This document shows positions 57,269 to 64,000 of a DNA stretch of 64,000 nucleotides, piece after piece. Position 1 is the stretch's first letter. The number at the start of each line of letters is the position of its first letter. The notes beneath the pieces are model-generated. The model searched no databases and was not told where the DNA came from. It saw nothing but the letters and a program-made list of their open reading frames with translations. The stretch is from Amanita rubescens (Eukaryota; Basidiomycota; Agaricomycetes; Agaricales; Amanitaceae), in contig WION01000126.1 of assembly GCA_015039365.1 (NCBI GenBank), positions 62,001 to 126,000 on the forward strand. The letters run 5' to 3'. A program made the position numbers and the translations under genes.

Positions 57269-58083
57269 TAAGGATTTTTACTTGGATTTATTAGAACTCA
57301 TTTGGGACTCACTCGAGAATGCTGTAGATCTTTTCCATTCAAGGTTGAATGTACATTACTTCGTCGTGACCTCATGCAATGCCCAGACTTGAGTACTTAC
57401 TATTCGGGTGAATAGGTGTCTGCAGACCCTTTCCACCTCTCGCTCCATCACTCCCATTTACGACATGAGATATATACGATCGCGGTGGGTAACGAGACAT
57501 ATCCCCTAATTCACGGAGATACTGTGGTAATGGGGCGCAAAGTTTCGACTGTTGGGAACAGTTCACCCAGTGTGCTGGCAATTGATACCGAAATTGGCAC
57601 TCCAAGTTCGTGACTTCGGGCGGTATGATGGGCCTTCGTCTCTTCATCGCATAGCCTTGAAGTGAACTCGCCCAGAGGCATTTTCTTGTTCGCTCCCAGT
57701 TACTTGACTTATTCGCGACGTTTAATAGTTCCGTTGTCATCGTAATGCAACTAGTTTACTGGCCGTAAAATTATGATATTCCGAAATGAGAAAAAACTAG
57801 TTTAGTTCCACTCCCCCAATAACTGCTTCCATTTTGATGAAGTCTAGAAAGCTCCTATCGCCCTTCTCGTAGTCCTCTCCAATCCTTCTCCTATTTACAG
57901 GCTGTCTATTCCTGGTGTAAAAAAAAAATCAAAACATCAGTTCATTTGAAATGGTGGAGCTCATCATCAGAAGATAATCAAGCGTTTAGTCCTGGTCCGG
58001 GGGCGTCGCAGTACGTGATACTTAGTCCTTGTCATTGGGAAATTTTTTCTATCTGTCAACTAACAAACAAGAAATTTGATAAA
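57269..58083. other. intergenic region
   Basis: No gene recognised. AT-rich stretches near 57760-57800 and an A-run near 57918 are the only compositional features. Confidence 0.4.
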
Positions 58084-58540
58084 CTATGTTCCCGGAGGCG
58101 AACACGCTAGGACAACATTCGTCGTAAGTAGCAAAATTAGCGGATTGGTAAACTGTACTTCCAAAATTAGTTTTACGATACTTGCACCAACGGTTGCATA
58201 ATTGAGCGGTATTTCTCTTCGGTTATAGTGCGGTGATATGTTAGCCTTGATTGATATGACACTTTCATTTGATCCACGTTGGCACAATGGATCAAGTATA
58301 GCGTTTCGCGCGATGTAATTCCCGGTAAGGGTGAGAAGCATCGTTTATGCGATAGTTAATCAAGCGAAGTGGTAGATTTTTGAACTTGAGTAGTGAGTCC
58401 GAATGTGCCGTCTGTAATTGACCGCCCAGTATCCGTCGCCAGTCAAAACGGGCATAGACTTCGTCCCCGATGACATTCGCGCTGATGGACCAAATATAGA
58501 CGGGAACCCTCATGTTACGAAGGTGGTTGTGCTCGTACAC
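58084..58540 (-). pseudogene. uncharacterised gene fragment
   Basis: Two overlapping minus-strand frames read like successive parts of one protein. The first, upstream, has RVPVYIWSISANVIGDEVYA and FDWRRILGGQLQTAHSDSLL. The second, shifted by one frame near 58330, has LTLTGNYIARNAILDPLCQR, ESVISIKANISPHYNRREI and VQFTNPLILLLTTNVVLACS, ending at 58084. I do not recognise the family. The frame change suggests a single-base lesion or an unseen short intron. No ATG-proximal domain is evident, so it may be a truncated remnant. Confidence 0.35.
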
Positions 58541-58861
58541 ACGCCGTGGTATCAGAGCGAACTATCTCCCTGCTTATGTCCCGGGTCCCGGGTGATACTT
58601 CTTTCGTCACACTATCACCACATCTTACGATATGACGACATGGCTTCCTGTGCATGTTGCTTGGCTTTGACAAATTACGAGAATGTGCCGTTTGCGCTCA
58701 CGAAAAATCAAACATTTTTGCACATGGCTCCTTTGTCGAGAAAAACAGAAGTAAAGTCAGAAAAGCGATAAAAGGCTGGTAATGAATGCCAACTTTCCCC
58801 ATCGAATCCTCGAAACCTACTCGACTCGTCTCTCGTTGCGTCCGCTCATACACTTCTAAAC

Positions 58862-59401
58862 ATGTTCTCTCGCGTCGCTCTCTTCGCTCTTTTGGCCCTC
58901 CCCGCCTTTAGCATTGCCACTCCCCTTGTTGCTCGAGGTGGAGGCAGCGTTCAGTGCTGTAACAATGTTGAACAGGTTCGTTTGGATGTCAATTACACTG
59001 CCGAGTTTACTAACGGCAGTTTTAGGCTGGGGACTATAGCGCACATACGTTAGAGCTCTTTAAGCTTCTCGGAATAGACGCGGGAGGTGTTAATGTACCT
59101 GTTGGAAGTAAGGCGGTTTAAGTACCTTCCCGAGGAATTAGAACTAACTGAGCATAACAGTTACTTGTACTGGGGTTAACGTCATAGGCCTTGGTGGCAC
59201 GAAGTGGTATGTTAAACCTCGACGCTCTCGTTCAAACAACGCATTTAACGTTTTATTCAAGCACCTCGCAGGAAGTTAATTGCAAGGACAATAGCTTCGT
59301 AAGCATCTATGCTAGTTTACTTCAAAGGTTCACTCACAGTCCATTTTCAAAAGAACGGCGTCGTCGCCCTTGGCTGCACTCCCGTAAACGTTGGCATCTA
59401 A
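58862..59401 (+). CDS. class I-like hydrophobin with six cysteines
   Basis: Five short exons: ATG 58862 (MFSRVALFALLALPAFSIA, a signal peptide), LVARGGGSVQCCNNVEQ, then AGDYSAHTLELFKLLGID and AGGVNVPVGI, TCTGVNVIGLGGTK, CTSQEVNCKDNSF, and NGVVALGCTPVNVGI ending at TAA 59399-59401. About 109 residues, normal for the family. Class I hydrophobins carry eight cysteines in the order C, CC, C, C, CC, C. Here the first single Cys is absent and the second doublet is Asn-Cys, leaving six. Hydrophobins are secreted and assemble into amphipathic films on hyphae, spores and fruiting bodies. Splice sites were chosen by frame and family fit. Confidence 0.85.
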
Positions 59402-59760
59402 TCCGGCGTCGGATGGGCTTTGCTTTCTGAAGAGAGCAGCTTGTGCAAAAAATTTCTTGTCGGAGAACATTGAGCGCAACTTGATACCCTTTTAGATATC
59501 ATTTTAACTATACCTTTTGTTATAGTACCACACTCTTTTAGCCGAATCCATTTGTGAACTCTTTATGCATTATGACTTGAAGTTGACCGATAGCCGCCGA
59601 CTTTTCGGATCATTTTGGAGCTGCACAACTAATTTCAGTCTCAGCCGTGCACAGGATGCTCCCGATTGCAGACGTCAGTTTTATTTCTGTTTCGACATCG
59701 GCAGCCAGACTTGAAAGCTTGACTTGAGATAAATTGCGCGGTTTGATTTACATAAAGGTA
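59402..59760. other. intergenic region
   Basis: No gene recognised between the hydrophobin stop and the decayed alcohol-dehydrogenase copy. Confidence 0.4.
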
Positions 59761-60600
59761 GTGATAATGGAAGCAGTTTGTGCATTGGTTTTCCCACGTG
59801 CTTTCAACGTCACGTCCATCTATGATCTTAGCCGAATGATCTACGAATTACCACGACGCCAATTTGCAGATCGACCACGACCAAATATTGAAATATTGAT
59901 ATCAAAGGTGGGTAAGCGCCTCGCGTCGTGACGGAACCGATCCATTTCTCATCGTCTGTGCTTGCAGTTACCTATTGCGCCACGTATATGCAGGACAGTG
60001 CTATCCACGCACCCTCTACTTATATATACCCCAGTTTCGGATTGTTGCACACAGCTTAGCTGCTTATTCCAGCGTACGAAGTTCCGGGAAAGATTGTGCA
60101 TCCGTCAAAGAAACTCCGGTCGGCGATCGTTGGTGGCAGATATTTATATGCTCGTAAGATTGCGACATACCTTTAAAAAGCACCCTTATATTCACATTCA
60201 CGTAGTGTGAAACGTGCTATTACCGACGTCAGCGGCAGAACAAGATGGACGTTTTGCGAAAACTTGGAATTACGACTGCTGGTGGTTGTGCTGAGTGTGT
60301 CCCAATACGGTAAGTTCTGTTTCATTATCCAAGAGTCGGATTCCGTAAAAGAGAGCGCATACAGCCAGAGTAAGAAGGGATTCAAGCTCAGCAACGTGAC
60401 GGATTAGGAAGTAACATATATGCTAGGTCTTGAGACCTTACGGGTGGCGTGGAGATGTTGATTTTTTGGTGCGATGGCCATAGATCGCGCAGGCTGCCAT
60501 CAATTACCAGAGGTAGTCCACCGCCAAGTGAGTGAAATATTGGAGTGTCAGGGTAAAAGCAAAGATTCACTGGAGGATATCTAGATCGGTTTCCCTTCAG
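59761..60600 (+). pseudogene. zinc alcohol dehydrogenase relic
   Basis: The DNA parallels the intact dehydrogenase at 60977-62486 segment by segment. ATAATGGAAGCAGTTTGT at about 59764 matches its start region, CCGAATGATCTACGAAT matches its second exon, and later come a GTGAAACGTGCTATTACCGAC stretch for the zinc-lobe cysteines and an AGCGCATACAGCCAGAGTAAG stretch. Frames are repeatedly interrupted, the cofactor-binding half is missing beyond about 60480, and the catalytic CGICGTD segment is unrecognisable. It is a truncated tandem duplicate. Confidence 0.7.
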
Positions 60601-60976
60601 GACGAGCGGAAAACTATCGTGTCGACTTCAGTGAAAGACCTGGCGTTCTGTAAACAGCTTTTGCCGAGTTCTCTCCTTTCCGGGGAACGTTAAGTAATAT
60701 TGTGATGTCATTTTCACCATATTCTTATTTCACCAAAACTTGGAAACCACTTGAAAGTACCTACCCAGCAGACGATGCTAACACCACGGAGTTTCAAACT
60801 CGTACTCCGGCTCATACTCAGCAGTTATATCGGCCCGGACACCCGTACCTAATCTTTCAACCAAGCTTATGATCATGTGTGCAGTGGTATTCATCGCAGA
60901 CGAGAGCTTCCCTCATCTCCCATCAACCACATCCTTTGCTTAAGATAGATCTAAGACATTACACTGTTCTAACGCA
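60601..60976. other. intergenic region upstream of zinc alcohol dehydrogenase
   Basis: No gene recognised. It separates the decayed and intact dehydrogenase copies and should hold the promoter of the latter. Confidence 0.45.
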
Positions 60977-62486
60977 ATGATGATGGAAGCAGTTTGTTAT
61001 AATGGCGTTGGTTCACCACTTTCTCAGTGCGTGCTCACTGAGTAATGTCTCTATCTTAGCCGAACGATTTGCGAATCATCAAGACAGCAATTCCACAAAT
61101 CGACGACGACCAAGTCTTGATCAAAGGTGGGGAAGCGCCTCGCGTTCAAATCGTATCAATCTCATATCGACGATACTCTCGTAGTCACCTGTTGTGGCAT
61201 TTGTGGGACAGACCAACATCTCGCTGTTGGCGAATTTCTAGCCAAGTACCCTGTACGTATTTTAGCACGCGCATATAGTGACCTGCTCACGTATCGAATG
61301 ATGCATACAGCTTATTCCAGGTCATGAATTTGTAGGAAGGATCGTGCAATTGGGAAAATCGGTCAAAGGATTTTCAGTGGGAGATCGTTGCGTGGCAGAT
61401 AACACTATATTTGTGAGTTATTTTTACCAAATCTTGAGAAACATGATTGGACCTACCAATGTATAGTGTGAAGCGTGCTACTTCTGTCGTCGGCAACAAT
61501 GGATGTTTTGCGAACAATTAGGCTCTCTTGGAGTTACGATGCCTGGCGGTTTCGCCGATTATGTCGCGGTGTAAGTTGTTTCGTTGGTCAGGTGTCGCGT
61601 GCCATGAAGCAGAGAGCATATAGTCAGAGCAAGAAGGTTTTCAAGATCAACAACTTGACGGACGAGGAAGCAACATTGGTTGAGCCAACATCTTGCGCAA
61701 TCCACGGAGTTGACATGCTAGGTCCTACTGCCGGTGTGGAGGTGCTGATTTTTGGCGCGGGGCCGACAGGTGATTGCCTTAGTGTTGTCTTTACGTTTGA
61801 TTGAGGTCGACTTCCAGGCCTTGTTCTCGCTCAGCTTCTCAAATTGAACGGCGCAGTGAGAGTCGTAATAGCCTCCAATAAGGGCGTCAAGACGCAAATA
61901 GCACAGCAACTTGGAGCAGGAGACGAAATTATCGAGTTGGATAGAAATGACCCGAGTCCCCAATGGGAATTGCTGAAGAAAGACAACCCTTTCGGATTTG
62001 ACATTGTTGTAAGAATCACATCTTTTCGTTGAATCCGAGGACCTGACGTCTAACTGACATAGGTTGAAGCCACAGGTTCGAGCAAGCTTGCGCAGGATGC
62101 TATCAATTACGTGCGTAGAGGCGGTACTTTGATGTTATATGGCGTATATGCCGAAAGGGACAAAGTATCTTATTCGCCTTCAAAGATATTCGGGGATGAA
62201 ATCAAAGTATGACAACACTATTTGATTTACTCAATTCTAAATTCTGAATTGTTTCACAGATTATTGGGTCCTTTGCTCAGTCCTATTGCTTCCCGCGTGC
62301 TGTGGCGTACCTTGAGACGGGAACGATTCGCGTCAACGGCATTGTACGTGTTACCGTCCTCGTGACATCTAATGAATAAAATAACTTGATTAGGTTACCG
62401 ATACTTTTTCAATTAAGGACTATCAGAAAGCGTTGGATAAGATGAATAGCAAGCAGGCGTGTAAAATAGTCATCAAGCCGCAATAG
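60977..62486 (+). CDS. zinc-binding alcohol/polyol dehydrogenase
   Basis: MDR zinc dehydrogenase of the polyol/arabinitol dehydrogenase type. ATG 60977 ([18 protein letters not shown]), then [20 protein letters not shown], the catalytic zinc Cys in [35 protein letters not shown] with the GHE ligands, the structural zinc cluster [42 protein letters not shown], the dinucleotide site [10 protein letters not shown] with [41 protein letters not shown], and the C-terminal [19 protein letters not shown], stopping at 62484-62486. About nine exons. All zinc ligands and the Rossmann motif are present, so it is probably active. The substrate is not determined. A decayed copy lies directly upstream. Confidence 0.88.
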
Positions 62487-63101
62487 AAGAGAATAGGCAA
62501 ACATCGTCAAGGCTCTTCCAATAGATAAAAATACCTACTGTTCGGCTAAACTTATTTGCGGCGCAATTAATCACAGGTGCGATATATTTGGGCAGTCCAT
62601 ATGGTCAACTGTGAGTCTGAAGAGGTCGACAACGTTATCTTCTCGAACTCACGTATCATTACGGTATTAAATGGCGCACGGGTCTAGGAAAGTGGCGTTT
62701 CGGACGGCGCGGCTTTTCGGAGATCATCATTGCTTCAGGAATGGCAGTTCAATTCAGTCGCAGTTGATGCTGTGACGAATCAGACGCACAAGACCACTAT
62801 TACTGGAAAAGGCAGTCTTGGTTCAAACGTGTGCAGTCAGCTCGGCCAATCAGAAGCGATATCAAGCACGTTTCTAATGCACACGAGCAATCTTAACAGG
62901 CGGGTCCTCAGGGGCTTACAGGGGCCTCATTTCCTGGGGTACGCACGTCCCACACCAAGCGACTTCTATCCTCTTCTCAACATCTTGTGTGTTGAGTGTA
63001 CAGCGTTCGGCACTCCTGCGGCCAGCATACAAATAGTCCACAACAAGACGCACATCTCCGACCGTTCTCAACAAGCTGCACATCAGCCGTCCGCTCCCAC
63101 T
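62487..63101. other. intergenic region / 5' region of bHLH gene
   Basis: No separate gene recognised. The frame of the bHLH gene is open upstream of its first plausible ATG back to at least 62990, so an upstream start or exon in this interval is possible. Confidence 0.4.
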
Positions 63102-64000
63102 ATGGTCAAGCCCATCCTCCCCCGCCACGAGCTACCCGGCAGCACACAGCCTGCTCAAGCAAGCAACGTGGATGCGACGGTAGATGAAGCACCACAGCCT
63201 CGCAGGAGGGGTCGCAAGCCTGGGCCACTATCCCGTACCGCCCGTGAGGCCCAGCGGAAATTAAACCACTCCATCATAGAAAAGGCAAGGCGGACGAAGA
63301 TAAATGAAGCCCTTGGTGCCCTCCGCCAGCTTGTCCCTGCAGATTATGGCAGGCGGAAGGACATGGATGCCGATAAGCAATCCGGTGATCACAACAGCGA
63401 GGATGAGAACGACGAAGATGAAGAAGATGACGAAGGGGACGGCGAGTATGGCGCTCCGCGGCGGAAGACCGCCGTTACGGACAAAAAGAGTACGACGGGG
63501 AAAAAGGAAGAAAAAGAGTTCAAGCTGGAAGTCCTCGAGCGCACCGTAGCTTACCTTCAAGACCTAACGGAGCGGTGCGAAGACCTTCAGAGGGAGAACC
63601 AGCAGTTGCTAGGCGTGCGTCGCTGCTCTTGTCAGGAGAGCTCCCGCGAGCCAATTGGAAGGAAACGGAATCGCTCTGAATCGGCAAGCTCCGTTGTGGA
63701 TAGTGATACCCAGTCGGCGCAGGATGAACGTCCCTCCAAGCGCCATGAGCCTCTTCCACCCATCTCATCCTGGCTACCTCTTTCCCCCGAGTTTGTTCGC
63801 CATTCCACGGATTTACCTCCACCGAGGCATACCACGGTTGCACCGGCGTTGCCTTCATACCTTCCTACACCCCCCTCCTCTGCCCTGTTTCAGCCTACTC
63901 GGACACCCATATCCCCACTGAGTTCAACTTCTACCACAAAGGGTTCTTACATCCCATCCCTTTCACTTGGACCAACGGCCCTGCCGCTTCCTAGTTTGAC
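63102..64000 (+). CDS. bHLH transcription factor (runs off the window)
   Basis: Open from ATG 63102 to the window end with no stop (about 300 codons seen). A short N-terminus leads to a basic region and helix 1 (RTAREAQRKLNHSIIEKARR; KINEALGALRQLVP). The H-E-R-R spacing in NHSIIEKARR is that of E-box (CANNTG, CACGTG-type) binders. Helix 2 and a leucine-zipper-like extension follow (KLEVLERTVAYLQDLTERC; EDLQRENQQLL). The loop between the helices is about 60 residues, very acidic (EDENDEDEEDDEGDGEYG) then basic, much longer than the usual 6-25. After the domain comes a Ser/Pro-rich tail (PPISSWLPLSPEF; LPSYLPTPPSSALF). The C-terminus and any introns beyond the window are unknown. It is probably nuclear; targets are not known. 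Confidence 0.88.
   Translation, partial: MVKPILPRHELPGSTQPAQASNVDATVDEAPQPRRRGRKPGPLSRTAREAQRKLNHSIIEKARRTKINEALGALRQLVPADYGRRKDMDADKQSGDHNSEDENDEDEEDDEGDGEYGAPRRKTAVTDKKSTTGKKEEKEFKLEVLERTVAYLQDLTERCEDLQRENQQLLGVRRCSCQESSREPIGRKRNRSESASSVVDSDTQSAQDERPSKRHEPLPPISSWLPLSPEFVRHSTDLPPPRHTTVAPALPSYLPTPPSSALFQPTRTPISPLSSTSTTKGSYIPSLSLGPTALPLPSL

Overview
The window looks like nuclear DNA of an Agaricomycete (mushroom-forming basidiomycete). The evidence is many short introns (about 45-65 nt), a class I-type hydrophobin, NACHT-WD40 NLR-like proteins with a C2-like N-terminus, tandem basidiomycete F-box/leucine-rich genes, and a SHO1 osmosensor, mitochondrial glycerol-3-phosphate dehydrogenase and KHA1-type antiporter spread over many small exons. 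All gene models were read by eye from reading frames, splice sites and family resemblance; exon edges are approximate where stated.

Layout. 0.6-5.6 kb: a partly decayed tandem duplication of an F-box/LRR gene plus an MDR-family oxidoreductase gene, all on the minus strand. 6.3-24.4 kb: a large tandem duplication whose unit is a NACHT-WD40 NLR gene (+) followed by a sorting-nexin (SNX41/ATG20-like) pseudogene (-). NLR copy 1 is interrupted in its WD40 array by two non-autonomous DNA transposons that share CATCAG/CTGATG ends. NLR copy 2 carries no transposon but has a nonsense codon and several frameshifts. 24.66-25.81 kb: a short-chain dehydrogenase with altered catalytic motifs. 26.6-40.8 kb: four tandem minus-strand F-box/LRR genes with one conserved phase-0 intron, a divergent plus-strand F-box gene, and a secreted aspartic-protease-like gene whose first catalytic Asp is Ala. 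41.0-44.0 kb: a direct repeat of about 0.53 kb flanking an unrecognised small gene.

45.3-64.0 kb is mostly ordinary conserved content: SHO1 (-), GUT2 (+), KHA1 antiporter (+), NAD(P)HX epimerase (+), a six-cysteine hydrophobin (+), a decayed and an intact zinc alcohol dehydrogenase in tandem (+), and a bHLH transcription factor (+) running off the right edge. SHO1 and GUT2 are divergent neighbours; both belong to osmotic/glycerol physiology, but co-regulation is only inference.

The left 44 kb is accessory and fast-evolving: allorecognition/immune-type NLRs, F-box expansion, transposons, pseudogenes. The right 20 kb is housekeeping-like. The strongest observations are the twin CATCAG elements inside one WD40 exon, the nearly identical yet locally hypervariable WD40 repeats, and three enzyme or structural proteins that lack family-defining residues (SDR Tyr to Phe, protease Asp to Ala, hydrophobin lacking two cysteines).
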